Of a stretch of DNA of 64,000 nt, positions 45,887 to 57,145 are shown in pieces (within the stretch, counting starts at the first letter, position 1; each line of letters begins with the position of its first letter). Under the pieces are notes generated by a model, which saw nothing but the letters and a program-made list of their open reading frames with translations, had not been told where the DNA came from and made no database searches. A program made the translations under genes and the position numbers. Source of the stretch: Acanthacorydalis orientalis (lineage: Eukaryota > Arthropoda > Insecta > Megaloptera > Corydalidae); assembly GCA_034766995.1 (NCBI GenBank), contig CM068317.1, positions 38,574,749 to 38,638,748 on the forward strand, written 5' to 3'.

Positions 45887-45936
<50 letters not shown>

Positions 45937-45947
45937 TATACATATAA
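45887..45947. repeat. (TA)n microsatellite
   Basis: TA run with a few C interruptions. Confidence 0.94.
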
Positions 45948-46315
45948 AAAACTAACCACACTTTCATACTTATTTTTTAATATAACTATGTTTCATTAAA
46001 AAATCCTAAAATAACTTAACCTCACTTATTTTTTCTAAACATCGTTCATCGACTAATTAATTAAGAAAATAATATTCGTAACAAATAGTGTTGAAGTGAT
46101 TAATGACATTTAATAGGTACTGATATTCACAATAGCTCAAGTTAAAAAATCTAGTCGAATTAAATTTTCGATTCGTTGCAGTCGTTGAAAGATTTAAGAT
46201 ATAAATGGTTTCCCGATAGGGATATAATTCTTTAAGAGATTATATTTCACAGATGTCAAACTTACCGCTGTATTTTTTTGACATTTGTTAAGTTTTGATT
46301 TTGACATTTTTAGTT

Positions 46316-47340
46316 ATGGCTTCTTATACAACAAAACGACGCGTTGAAATAATAAAATTGTGTTAAGAAAATGGTCGTTCTATAAAAAATACATTTCATA
46401 ATTTACACGATATTTATTCTCGACATATTCGTCCATCTGAATCACCAATTCTTCGATTAGAGAATTAATTTAAAGAGACTGGATCGGTTAAAAATAAAGA
46501 AACACCAATACATGTTCTACAGGAACACTGACTTGGTTCGTGAAAGTGTATCGGAAGAGGCAGGAGTGTCAATTCCGCGACGTTCACAACACTGGGCCTT
46601 TCACAGACGACCACATGGCGTATTTTGCATAAAGATTTATTGCTGGAGGGTTATAAAGTCGAATTAACACGAGAATTGAAGCCAGCAGACCATTCACTAC
46701 GTCGGAGGTGTATTAACTGGATACTGGAACAGCAACACGGTTTTTATGAAAGTCATCTTTGGCGATGAGGTTCCTTTCGAACTCTCTGATTACATTTACG
46801 AGCAACTGCCGAATCTGAAGATGAAGAAGATCCGGGGGTGATCTTTGAGAAGTAACTGCATACAGAAAAAAATGACTGATGCACATTTTGGTCCGGTGGA
46901 GTCGTTAATCTTTATTTTTCTGAGAATCAGGATGATAAGGCGATTACTTGGAATAGAGAAAGATACCATAACATGATAACCAATTTTTTTAGGCAGAATT
47001 GGATAATATCGATCCGGAGAATATGTGGTCCCAGCAAGACGATGCAACAATCCACACAGCTGGCGAAACGATTGATTTATTGAGGACGAAATTTCCTGGT
47101 CGCATTATTTCCAGAAATGGACACATTAATTAATTGGCCACTGAGATCTTGCGATTTAACTACTTCCTTTGGGATCACGTTAAAGGACAGGCGAACGCGA
47201 AACGATGAAACCCGAAGAGTATTTAGCTAGATAGAACCCCAGTTGTGTAGAGACGTTATTGAAAATTTTCACAAAAGAATGGATACTTGTAAGAGAGCAC
47301 CCGGCGGTCACTTAAACAATATTATTTTTCATTTATGAAT
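46316..47340 (+). pseudogene. IS630/Tc1-mariner-type transposase with DUF4817-like N-terminus, dead
   Basis: The plus strand from ATG 46316 reads MASYTTKRRVEIIKLC then a stop, ENGRSIKNTF, and PSESPILRLEN-, FKETGSVKNKETPIHV, the helix-turn-helix of the DUF4817 kind that fronts many arthropod DDE-type transposases. SQTTTWRILHKDLLLEGYKVELTREL-like text follows, then NWILEQQHGF. The first Asp survives in FGDEVPFEL (about 46758). The second is in WSQQDDATIHTAGETIDLL (about 47024-47080). After ISRNGHIN the third motif SCDLTPLDFFLW is reduced to SCDLTTSFG by loss of several codons (about 47150), removing the third Asp. Stops and shifts are frequent. No terminal repeats were identified. The minus-strand frame 46796-47050 is a shadow. 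Confidence 0.82.
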
Positions 47341-47434
47341 CGCATACCCCCGGCTACTATTTACAATAAAGAATCTTGAAATCCCATCGCAAGTTCTGCG
47401 TTTTATTTCAAATCGAAGAATTAAAAAAGTGTCT

Positions 47435-47500
47435 AACGTGTACCTGAAGACGGCGCACGTACCGAAACTATTTATGGAGAGCAGACGCTCGGCTAATCCA
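47435..47500. repeat. Fold-back element fragment, third copy
   Basis: ACCTGAAGACGGCGCACGTA and CCGAAACTA followed by GGAGAGCAGAC resemble the right arm of the hairpin element at 61398-61450. Short and diverged. Confidence 0.45.
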
Positions 47501-47985
47501 GAAGGACGAGAAAGATGATACTGATTCAGTTATTTCATTACATTGAACTTCAACATATGTCCCTGGATTCATTTATAAATCTATTTTTTGTACATTACGA
47601 ATAATTTATATGCAAATTCGTTTTAGGTGTCGCAAAAAATGTTCGAATCGAAATCATAGCGCGATTAAATCGGAAATAACACAAATAATATCAGTGAAAT
47701 TTATACTGTTATCTATTCAGTTCAACGGTTTAAAGTTATCTTCTATTTTTGGAAATATATACGATTTCATACAAACTGTATATATATATATATATAAAGT
47801 TGAATATAAATCCAATCTATAGGGAAGAATAAATACGTATACACATGTGTGCGTGTACAGAATTTATATATACATGCATGACAGAATGCGTGTGACATAA
47901 TATCAATACTTAACGGTACGATGATTTATATCTCATTATAATTGAGCAATGTCACACACTGATGTACAACAAAACGGAAGTGGGT
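47501..47985. other. AT-rich spacer
   Basis: Contains a 70-codon frame (47610-47822) that ends in a short (TA)n tract; not recognised. Confidence 0.45.
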
Positions 47986-47989
47986 GACG

Positions 47990-48310
47990 TCTCGGTAAAC
48001 GAACGTCGATACAGCGATCTAATTAATTAAAACGAACGGCGTCTTGTACGAGAAATACGCCTCTGTCATTACAATAAACAGTGAACGGCGCTCACACCTT
48101 CCGTCTGCACTGTTTGTCTGACTGCGCGAGTGTGTGCGTGCGTGCGCGCCGAGTGACGGCGTAACATCGTTCTAATTATGGGCTTGGCGCTCAATCAATC
48201 CCGCCGTCTAGCTGGATCAGTGAAATTCGCAGACGCCGCCGAAAACGAGACGATACACTCACCGGCGGATTGCATTCACCGGTGACTCCATTAGAACTGT
48301 GTTAATTGCA
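47990..48310. promoter_or_regulatory. CpG-rich island, possible promoter
   Basis: GC- and CpG-rich stretch with (GTGCGTGC)-like repeats (48133-48150), CACCGGCGGATTGCATTCACCGGTG (two CACCGG-type half sites, 48260-48285) and a GATCAGTG initiator-like string at about 48217. No coding frame. Calling it regulatory is inference from composition. Confidence 0.3.
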
Positions 48311-48396
48311 CACGTTTATTATTAGAATAAGTATTTCTAGTCACACCTGCACTTACTTACATACATACATACATACATAGACACATACACACACAC

Positions 48397-48399
48397 ACG

Positions 48400-48436
<37 letters not shown>
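48397..48436. repeat. (TA)n microsatellite after (CATA)n and (CA)n
   Basis: A CATA tetranucleotide run (48359-48380) and a CA run precede the TA run. Confidence 0.9.
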
Positions 48437-48439
<3 letters not shown>

Positions 48440-48680
48440 CACATCCAAATTTCACAGTTTGAAATATACACACATTATTTCATATTCAATTAAATTTGAA
48501 AACATATAATTTCGATTTACATAGTAATTCAAATAATGAAATATAAAACAACTGTATTGACCTATTAAAATTATCGTATTGTTTACTCAAAACTGTATTT
48601 ATATATAATAACAATATTATTCATATAAATGTATGTAATATCAAATTGAAACATTCGCAATCAGTTGTGTATTATGTAGA

Positions 48681-48722
48681 TAGATAGATAGAGAGAGATT
48701 ATAATCTCTCTCTATCTATCTA
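48681..48722. repeat. 42-bp perfect palindrome of GATA/GA repeats
   Basis: TAGATAGATAGAGAGAGATTA is followed at once by its exact inverse, with no spacer. It is bordered by one of the longest (TA)n tracts in the window. Confidence 0.97.
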
Positions 48723-48723
48723 C

Positions 48724-48733
48724 ATATATGTAC

Positions 48734-48830
<97 letters not shown>
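48724..48830. repeat. Long (TA)n microsatellite
   Basis: About 100 bases of TA with a few GTAC interruptions at both ends. Confidence 0.96.
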
Positions 48831-48831
<1 letters not shown>

Positions 48832-49178
48832 GTACATAAGTATGTAAATGTATATGTGTGTGATTACATCTTTAGAAAAATCGAATCAGCTATGCATGAA
48901 AGACAAGAAAACAAACGCATAGGCATTAGGTTTATCTTGTTATTCTCTTGAAAGCACGGAGGAAGTGGATTTAAATTCATCCCTATATGCCATTATCTTC
49001 TTACATACCTTGATACGTTCATATCAAGATATGTAAAAACATCAATAAAAAGCATTCTGTGTTTATATTCTGAATATAATCTGACATTTGAGTTGTAACT
49101 TTTCGATTTATGCTAATAACATAACCGTACGTACACATATTGTTACAGGTAGGCCTTGTGTTTGTTTGGCTCTGTTCT

Positions 49179-49187
<9 letters not shown>

Positions 49188-49227
<40 letters not shown>

Positions 49228-49229
49228 GT
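49188..49229. repeat. (CA)n(TA)n microsatellite
   Basis: CA run followed by TA run. Confidence 0.92.
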
Positions 49230-49315
49230 AGTGTCATTTATACTGAAATGAATTCATAATTTAATGACAGTTTATTAAACTTTTTACTTAACTAAATTAA
49301 CAAATTATTGTCTTA

Positions 49316-49690
49316 CGAGGGTAATTTGAAAAGTTTGACGGTCTAACTGTGAAAGAATATAATTTGTGTTTTTAAAACACTTTTATTTTTCAATATGGTC
49401 CCTTGAACTTCGATGCAATTAATCCAGCGATGCTCCAGTGCTTTTATGTCATCCCGGATCCATTTCTTGGAGGTCCTCAAAATAGCGATTCACTGTCGCT
49501 ATCAGTTCTCCATCTGACGAAAATCGCCTACCACCAAGGATTATTTTAAATTTTAAGAACAGATGGAAACTGAGAAAGCTAAATCTGGAAAGTACGCTGA
49601 ATTGAGGAGCAAGTCGTACTTGAACTCAGCGAGTGTTCCCACGGATACTTGTATGAGAACGGATACTTGTATGGACAAACGTGAAAAAAG
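49316..49690 (-). pseudogene. Mariner family F, 3'-terminal fragment
   Basis: The terminal repeat CGAGGGTAATTTGAAAAGTT follows TA (49314-49315). On the minus strand the last part of a mariner transposase follows: SAYFPDLAF (a relic of HPPYSPDLAP), LGGRRFSSDGELIATVNRYF, then KALEHRWINCIEVQGT and KNK, with frameshifts. The second-Asp region and everything upstream are missing, and no left partner of the terminal repeat exists. A 15-bp direct repeat (ACGGATACTTGTATG) lies at its broken end, about 49640-49675. Confidence 0.88.
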
Positions 49691-50383
49691 ATGTGAAACT
49701 GAAAAATTTTATTAATTAAGATTTGCTGAATGCAATGAAACCAAATTCAAGACGGGTTACCGTGTAAATTTGTGAGAAAAATATCTTTAAAAATACAACT
49801 TTTAACACGGTCTCTTAGACAATAGACAGGAAAATAGACATTTATAAATACAATTTTAAAATAATATTTTCTGTGGCTCTTGAACATCTAAAGATGTATG
49901 AAAAGTATAAATATGTGGCTCATATTATCGAAGAAATTGCCCACCTCTCATCTATACGGCATTCGGTTGAATAAATAAATAACATTTTTTTCCTTTTGTT
50001 CTTTTTATCACTATAAAAAATAAAAACATTAACATTGCACCACATCTATAATACATTCTTGAGATGTCGGTTGAGAATTCTCGTTCTATTCATTTCATTC
50101 TTGTTCTGTACTAAACAAATTGTTTTCAGTTCACGAAGGTACTAATTCATAGAAAGTCAGAGTGTCCCCATTCGGTTTCATTGCCATTAAATTTGCGTCA
50201 AAATCAGCAAAATTTTTGGCATCGATCATAAGATATCTTGATTTCAAAACCATTTCATCATCGAATGTAAGAAATAAAATTAGATTTGGAAAATACAGTA
50301 TGTGTTTATGAGAGAAGCTGTGCATAAAATATTATAATAAATCAATACTGAATTATTTTTTATGTTAAAAGCTAAGTTAATAT
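49691..50383. other. Non-coding DNA with one unassigned frame
   Basis: AT-rich. The only notable item is the minus-strand frame listed next. Confidence 0.5.
50131..50325 (-). CDS. Unassigned open frame, possible terminal exon
   Basis: 64 codons on the minus strand, ending DANLMAMKPNGDTLTFYELV then PS and stop. The residue composition looks more like a real protein than the AT-driven frames around it, and codon third positions are mixed. TTTTATTTCTTACATTCGATG (inverse of about 50260-50282) could hold weak acceptor-like pyrimidines, but there is no clear AG. I do not recognise the family. It may be a chance frame. Confidence 0.2.
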   Translation of the reverse strand: MHSFSHKHILYFPNLILFLTFDDEMVLKSRYLMIDAKNFADFDANLMAMKPNGDTLTFYELVPS

Positions 50384-50402
50384 AATTATATATATATATA
50401 TA

Positions 50403-50704
50403 CTAGGTGGCTCTGCCCCCTACATGCTTTGCTCGTCAATACCCGGGCTCGCTGCGCTCCCCCATTTGTCAATTATAAGCATGTACATCTAACAAAATGA
50501 AACAATAAACATATTTGGGTATCACAGAAATCTTGTCCCTAATAAATAAGTCGACGTCATGGATTTTTTTTTACTTTTTGTGAATAATTTTGATGTTATT
50601 TTCTCATATATAGAGAGAAGAGAGATAAATATATTTAGGTGTCATAGAAACCTCGTTCCAAATAAACTAGTCGACGTTATGGAATTTTTTGTGGATAATT
50701 TTCA
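50403..50704. mobile_element. Possible Helitron/Helentron-like segment with tandem units
   Basis: Starts CTAGGTGGCTCTGCCCCC, which read inversely is a GC hairpin (GGGGGCAGAGCCACC) ending in CTAG before T. CGGGCTCGCTGCGCTCCCCC follows. Behind it are two direct units of about 85 bases with a 120-bp period: ATATTTGGGTATCACAGAAA at 50511 and ATATTTAGGTGTCATAGAAA at 50631, each containing AGTCGACGT. A CTAG/hairpin end next to tandem repeats is typical of some insect Helitron-derived families. The other end was not found. Confidence 0.45.
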
Positions 50705-50752
50705 TTAAATATATATATATATATATATAAATATATATATATATACATATAC

Positions 50753-50801
<49 letters not shown>
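50705..50801. repeat. (TA)n microsatellite with C interruptions
   Basis: About 95 bases of TA with interruptions, directly at the end of the tandem units. Confidence 0.94.
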
Positions 50802-50802
<1 letters not shown>

Positions 50803-51100
50803 ATATGCCTTCTAAAACTATTATTATCATGTTCAAACATTTATCCATTATTCAGAACCTTCGATAAGAAAAATATTTTATGAATCTAAATTGAAGAGAA
50901 GGTTGTTTTGTGTCTGTGATTTTTTCTCGGTACATGTTGAGACGATAAAGCAAAAAATCCATTGTCTGTCACAGACCACTTATCACCAATCTGCAAACTA
51001 TAGTTTAAGAAATAGTCCATTAGGATTGTTCAAGTGGGGAAAATAGGATGAGGTATTCGTTTAGCAGTGGATCGTCAAGGGCTGTACATTATGATAAAGT

Positions 51101-51101
51101 A

Positions 51102-51164
<63 letters not shown>
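51101..51164. repeat. Compound microsatellite (CT)n(AT)n
   Basis: CT run followed by AT run. Confidence 0.95.
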
Positions 51165-51166
<2 letters not shown>

Positions 51167-51476
51167 GTTCAGTCTCAAAAAGTAAATCAATTACAATAAA
51201 CAAAAACAATATATCAGTGTAATACTATCCTTGTTTGTGTTGATGTATTATCATTTAAAAATGAACTGCATATATCTAAAATTAAAATATGTTAATTAAA
51301 AAGCCATTTGAGATATGTCAGAATGGCTGTATATATTTAAAATATATCAAACCGAAATAATCCGTTTGAACATACACATTTTAATCACTGCCATTCAAAC
51401 AATGTCATATGTAAATAGCTTGTTAATTTTAAAGTTTTAAACGGTATAAGAAAAGCATACATCCCATATACATATA

Positions 51477-51507
<31 letters not shown>

Positions 51508-52957
51508 TGCTTAAATTTCGAGCAAATATTTAATCGTAAATTGAACTGGATCACATAATAGACTTCATCTCTCTTTCTATTATTTTAGGACAATTTGCAT
51601 ATACTTTTTCCATGTTTAATATTTGTGTAAATATTTTATGATAAATTGCGTTGTCTCAATATTAATTTATACAGTGAAATAAAAACATATTTATATCGTT
51701 ACTCGATATCAAATATAGAAATCTTAGTTGTAATTTGAATAAAATAAGCGTGAATTGATTAATTAACAATAATGATTTGGCACTATGGTTTAATTCACGC
51801 GCAGAAACAAATTAAATCTCTGTAACTGTTGTTTTAAAAATGAGGTCTGTGTAGCTGTTGTTGAGGGTTCCCGGAAACGAGAACGAACGAACATAATATT
51901 AAAAAGAATATTGTCTTCGAACGGGAATATACCTTGTGTATGTATGTAGTGTATAACTAAAAAGGTACGAATATTTGTTGTTTTCTATTTTCACTGTAAG
52001 CATGTTTAATAAAATATCTATTTCTACATGAACACTTTATTTCGAGATATAATTATTGGATCTATTCAAAGGTCGGATAAATTGTCTCCAAACAACGTTT
52101 TCTGGTGTTTCTCAGACTAGAAGCGTTTGAAAACTGCTGCTCTATAGTAAAAAAACAATAATTGTTTAATGAAACATACTTCTTATGATTTTATAATTTT
52201 TAATTAATAATTTCCAAATAATTTCAGTATCTCACTTATAAAAAATACTAATTTAATTAATAAAACAATCTGAGATAATTTTCCGATTTTTTTTGATTTC
52301 GATTGAAATAAGTCTATGTATACCGTCCTTCGTTTCATTTCTCACAATCTTAAGTATAAAATAATACACTTTTATGTGATATTAAATTAATTTGTACCTG
52401 AGTTTTCTGAAAAAAATTATTTAGAATGAATGACAAAACTTTTATGTAAATGTAATGAACGACAGCTATAATTATCCTCTGAAAATAGGTTATAAATTTA
52501 AATGTATACGATGGCGGCATTATTTGACAGTACGGAGAGAATCTTTTGAAATCGATATTACTTTCAATTAAAAAAATAATAATTCATTCGCTTTATCTGT
52601 TCTGATTCATTATTAATTGTTTAATCTGATTTTTAAATTCGACATATAATTGAGCTGTTTTTAAACGGTGAAAAAATTTCAAATAACCCAATCTTCGAGT
52701 CGATGATTCATAATCTCCTCAAAATCCTGTTATGAATGAATATCTTGACACTAATGTAGCTTGCATTTGCTGCAGAACAGGATATTAAATGGTATTTCAC
52801 ATGAATAGATATTTCAGAATAAACATAGCTCTTGTATAACTTAAAGTTTTAATATAAAATTTTGTGTCGAATTTTGATAATATTCTGTATTGCATGTTAT
52901 ATTAAAGAAGATATTTTTGAATTTACGTTGGAGCTTTATCGAATTAAGTATCCTTCT

Positions 52958-52959
<2 letters not shown>

Positions 52960-53006
<47 letters not shown>

Positions 53007-53024
53007 CGTGTGTGTGTGTGTGTA
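52960..53024. repeat. Compound microsatellite (AT)n(GT)n
   Basis: AT run then GT run. Confidence 0.95.
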
Positions 53025-53462
53025 TAAAAAATAACATATTAAAAAGTTGAAAACAAATAACATGCACAGAAATATAAAGAGTAGATTTTTACAAGTGTTC
53101 AAACACAGCCGCTTTCACCAAAATCAACCGATTATTTTCCGTTCGTTCGTTCGTTGATGTTTGTCTTGTAAAATGAAAATGTCATCTTGTATATATCGGT
53201 AAACTCGACAGGCTTGGACACATGTATAAACATATAAAACGATCCTGTTCACCTGACACAAGTGACCAATGACGAACGTAACATCGTTACTGTTTACCTT
53301 AGATGGCATTTAAAATGACTATCGATTTTAAAACCGCATTAGGCGCGATACGCAGTCTACCGAAGAATTGCAAGAATATGCTGCGTCGCACAATATGCAA
53401 ATTAGAATTGCTTCAGCCGTCCTTTTATTAAGTACCATGGCCTTCCGTTGTACCTACCAATC

Positions 53463-53463
<1 letters not shown>

Positions 53464-53506
<43 letters not shown>

Positions 53507-53532
53507 CCGTATAACACACACACACACACACT
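53464..53532. repeat. (AT)n and (AC)n microsatellite pair
   Basis: AT run, a short unique gap, then an AC run. Confidence 0.93.
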
Positions 53533-53730
53533 ATTTGTAAATATATAAATATAATGTATTAGTCTCTGTATATATGTATATGTAGAAGCGTCAGCATGTA
53601 AAGTAATTAAATAGAGGTTCGACCGATAAATTAGCATTTTCTCAAAAATTAATTACTACCATCGGCAAATAAATTGATATATACGTTTACGCGTCTAAAC
53701 AGCATTAATTAAATTATATCGATTATTTTA

Positions 53731-53945
53731 TTAGGTCGATAGAAAAATAATTACGGCTTGTGACTGTCAAATCCGTACACACTTTTCACTTTTTCGATTT
53801 TCCTGGCTGTTCGAAGTGGTCCGGGACTGTTGGATGACTGACGCCTAACTTCTGTGCAATCTTTCGTATGGTTCTAACTCAACTAATACCTTCAGTTGGT
53901 CGTTATAAACTGAAGAAAGTCGCCCGCGACCTTATCATATTTATA
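53731..53945 (-). mobile_element. Mariner N-terminal fragment with 3' terminal repeat, unit 1
   Basis: Begins TTAGGTCGATAGAAAAATAA, a drifted family B-type end, then runs into minus-strand sequence of the transposase DNA-binding half. It repeats the structure of 54033-54240 with a period of 302 bases but stops at GACCTTATCAT, where unrelated sequence begins. Confidence 0.82.
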
Positions 53946-54032
53946 AATACATATTAATTTCTAGAGTTCTATAATGTTCTTAATATTTGTGAAAACAAAT
54001 CAATCTTATTAATTGTTTAATTTTTTTAATTA

Positions 54033-54450
54033 TTAGGTTGGTAGAAAAATAATTGCGGTTTATAACATTTAGATTCAAATATATTTTTCTTTTATTTTGA
54101 TTTTCCTAGCTGGTTTAAGCGGTCCAGAACTGTTGGATGACTAAAGCCTAACTTTTGTACAAGCTCTCGAATTGTTGTGCATGGTTCTGATTCAACTAAC
54201 GCCTTCAGTTGGTCGTTATAAACTGAAGAAAGTCGCCCATGACCTTATCATCTTCGAGCCTCTCGTTTATAGTAAGAAATTTTTGGAACCGCCATTGCAC
54301 TGTTCGTTCCTTAACAGTAGCTACACCGAAAGCGTTGTTTAGTTTACTAGCAGTGTTTGAAGCATTACCGCCCGTTTTCAACTCATATAAAAAATTACTC
54401 TTATTTGCTTCTTTTCCATCTTTAATTCAATAGACTAATTTGAAGCAAAA
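54033..54450 (-). pseudogene. Mariner DNA-binding half joined to its 3' end, unit 2
   Basis: TA then TTAGGTTGGTAGAAAAATAA forms the end. On the minus strand from about 54425: MEKKQIRVIFYM, FKTGGNASNTASKLNNAF, ERTVQWRFQKF and LEDDK (first helix-turn-helix), then DQLKALVESEP, TTIRELVQKLGFSHPTVLDR and LNQLGK (second). All DNA-binding elements are present but no catalytic Asp: the protein part runs straight into the 3' terminal repeat. Frameshifts occur near 54240 and 54390. No 5' terminal repeat was found; the sequence beyond 54450 matches the flank of the mariner at 33537. Confidence 0.85.
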
Positions 54451-54518
54451 TTAATCATAAAACCAAAGTCGATTTTACCAAAATGCAGACCGAAATATGC
54501 ACTTTAAAATGATATTAA

Positions 54519-55113
54519 CACATTCATGACGGGCATGACGTATGAGTGACTGGCTTCCAGTGGTTTTCTAATGATGAGAGTCATTAGAAAAACACTGAAT
54601 GGTTAAAAAGTGATTTTTTTTCCAAAAATGCATAATCGAATACAGACGACATCTCCAGATTTAAACATTATAAAATCATGCTTAGAATTCATTATTGGAG
54701 ACGGTTCCATAGATACCACGGTTCCATAGACTCCATAACACAACAGCTAATAACAATTAAAACAATAGCAGGGACAACAGCGTAACAAATAAAAGAAAAA
54801 GTTGAACTGGCACTGGCAATATAGAAATGAAAAAAAAAATATCGGTCTTATCATTCTAATGGGTTTTGTGAGAGTCTGACAAAGATGATTACTGGTTCAC
54901 AATTACTTCATACACCGATCTTCGGTGATACGAAGAGCAGAAACAGATTCCGTCAGATATGCAGATACTGACACCTGAGCAACAATAATGCTAGTACAAT
55001 TAATGCGTAATTGTATGAACAATAATTTTTACACAATTAATGCGTTTTAAATCGATCAAAAAGTACCGGCGGGTATCAGAAGTTCCGTATTTGAAACGCC
55101 TGCCGTGAAAGTG
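54519..55113. mobile_element. piggyBac-like MITE, 595 bp
   Basis: TTAA (54515-54518) then CACATTCATGACGGGCATG. At the other end GCCTGCCGTGAAAGTG then TTAA (55114-55117). The inverse of the right end, CACTTTCACGGCAGGC, agrees with the left in most positions. No coding frame. TTAA plus a CAC-type end fits piggyBac, but in AT-rich DNA the TTAA alone is weak; the case rests on the inverted ends. Confidence 0.65.
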
Positions 55114-55321
55114 TTAAGGTGAACACGATGAAATGAAAAAAATTAGAATTCGAATTCAGAAAACAAGAACCTCACTTATTTTCCTATCAGTCTGATGATT
55201 AAGTTGTTAAGAAATAATTATTTTTATAAAAAAGAAAATACTTTTTAAAATTCACATATAAAATTATGAAACCGACGACCAACTATTATTCGTGACTAAA
55301 TACTTCTTCTAGACTTATTAA

Positions 55322-56203
55322 GTCCTTAAGCGTTTATGTCGAGTATACTCGTCATGGAAAGATGGCATTTTTTCGTTTAATGTCGAGTATACTCGTCATG
55401 TTGAAAAAATCGCTTTTCCTATTTATTGTAGAAATTTAGGTAAAAATATATATATTTGTGATTTTAGCACATTTTAGAATATTTCTGAGCAATTTTCTCT
55501 CTGTTTCGTGAATCTTAAATCTGCTATATGGAGAAGATATTTTAGGGTGTAATAGAAAACTTGTGAAGTGACTAATGTTTTTATTTATCCTCCCAGATGA
55601 GTTTTACTGATAGTGATTAAAACATATCTTTACATCCAAGAATGAAAATGCGGTTTTACATACAAGGACACAGAAAAAAATATCAGTAATTTCTTCTGAT
55701 GAAAATAGTGATGAGGATGATGAAGGTAATAAACCCGATAAAGAAAATAAAAATTCAAATGTACAATGGAATATTAGAGGTGGAGAGCGAGCGCCATTTA
55801 AATTTACTCTGGCCCGAATGTCGCTATTCCCCATTCGTCAAAAACCAAATATCTATTCTATATGAAAAAAAAATTTAGATTATGATATACCAAACATAAC
55901 AGTGGAGTCAACTAATTTATATGCTGAGCAATATTTGGAAAGTCGCCTGAATTTGAAACAACATTCCAGATTAAAAAAATAGATTCCAATAAACAGTAAT
56001 GAAATACGGTTTGTGAATTACTTACCAATGAAATTAAGAATTTTTCAAAGAAACGACCAAAAAAATTTATCATTTTATTATAATTTAACTCAATCTTACA
56101 GCAAATACATTTACTGTGTTATCATCGAGTGTACGCGTCATCGCCTAGAAATAATTAAGCACACTAGTGTACATTCTCAAAATAATACAAAAAGCTTAAA
56201 GGG
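55322..56203 (+). mobile_element. piggyBac family 1, copy 2 (core-deleted)
   Basis: TTAA (55318-55321) then GTCCTTAAGCG; the other end is AGCTTAAAGGG then TTAA (56204-56207). Length 882 bp. A subterminal motif TGTCGAGTATACTCGTCATG occurs twice near the left end (55339 and 55381), and a relative, ATCGAGTGTACGCGTCATCG, near the right end (56124). The body matches 20430-21352, including the same absence of the catalytic core. Confidence 0.9.
55600..56060 (+). pseudogene. piggyBac transposase N-terminal remnant, copy 2
   Basis: ATG at about 55599 opens MSFTDSD then a stop. Compared with copy 1 about 80 bases of the acidic region are missing, so only one SSDENSDE repeat is left (about 55694). NVQWNIRGGERAPFKFTLAR is continuous here, so the stop at this point in copy 1 (20940) is private to that copy. 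NITVESTNLYAEQYLESRLN follows, as in copy 1. Dead by deletion and stops. Confidence 0.85.
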
Positions 56204-56308
56204 TTAAGTACTCGTTCATTTGTGCATAGTATAAGATATTTTTTATCTGGTTTCTAAATTGTGTCAATGTACAGACTAACACAGCTCCAAGGCACGAGAA
56301 AAACTCGA

Positions 56309-56312
<4 letters not shown>

Positions 56313-56346
<34 letters not shown>
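56313..56346. repeat. (TA)n microsatellite
   Basis: TA run. Confidence 0.93.
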
Positions 56347-56350
<4 letters not shown>

Positions 56351-57029
56351 GAGAATTTCATAAATGGATAAGTCAGTATTACTTATATCATTGTAGTTAA
56401 GGATTAGAAGTGACTGCACGTGAAATTCTAACTGCAGGTCGTTTACTTTCAGAAACTGTAAAATTTTGAAATAGCAACACTAAAATTCTCGGATCAATGA
56501 AACGAGACGTTACCAACGGCGATGATATTTCTGTGGTACGAACTGTAACTCGATGAAACGTGACCCGTGGTTTTAAACTACAGTTGTAGTACTGATAAAA
56601 TAAGAGAAATAATACAAGATCCGTCGACACCAAGATCGATGCTCAATTATCCAGTGTTCGTATTTGTCAAGTTGCTGGATCCAAGGCGACAATTTTACCG
56701 AAAAAAAAAACAGGTTCTTATTCGAAAAACAATATCAAATTAAAAAAAGGACCAAAGTCGATCGAATGGCAACAGCGTGTACAGTTTATTAAAAATGTTA
56801 TCTGTCTGTGAGTATTTTCGTGAAAGTCAAGTTCGTGTACTTCTGTCTGCGGTATGTAATTAATAATTTGATATAGTAAAAATAAACATAAAAGGGTATT
56901 ACATTATTTAAGTGGTATATTCGAGTATTCGTCAAGTCTATGTAAGTCAAATAAAAAGGTAACCAGTCTTTAACTTCAGTAGAGCACGAAATGCAACATG
57001 AAACTCGAATCGTGTTAACGTGAAAAAAC
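56347..57029. other. Non-coding DNA
   Basis: A 78-codon minus frame at 56397-56633 lies in slightly less AT-rich sequence and is not recognised. On the plus strand, ARISIVHQDR-like fragments are not convincing. Confidence 0.4.
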
Positions 57030-57145
57030 TTAAAGTGATGTTTGCATTCTCAAGTATATTCATGTTAATTGAAGTTTACGGATTTGCGTTGAGATATTCG
57101 ATAAATTGAAACGGTACTTCATTGTAATGCAGACTGTGATTTTTG
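57030..57145 (-). repeat. Flanking repeat G, inverse of 41049-41140
   Basis: ATTCATGTTAATTGAAGTTT through AATGCAGACTGTGATTTTTG, directly abutting the mariner at 57146. Confidence 0.82.

Larger units (their letters stand above)
51165..53730. other. AT-rich non-coding DNA
   Basis: No gene. Near 52096-52145 GTGTTTCTCAGACT resembles a hAT-type end, similar to 30355 inverted, without a partner. Microsatellites lie at 51479-51508, 52960-53024 and 53464-53532. Confidence 0.5.

Noticed and set aside
46796..47050. 84-codon minus-strand frame
   Set aside because: It lies antisense to the better supported plus-strand transposase remnant.
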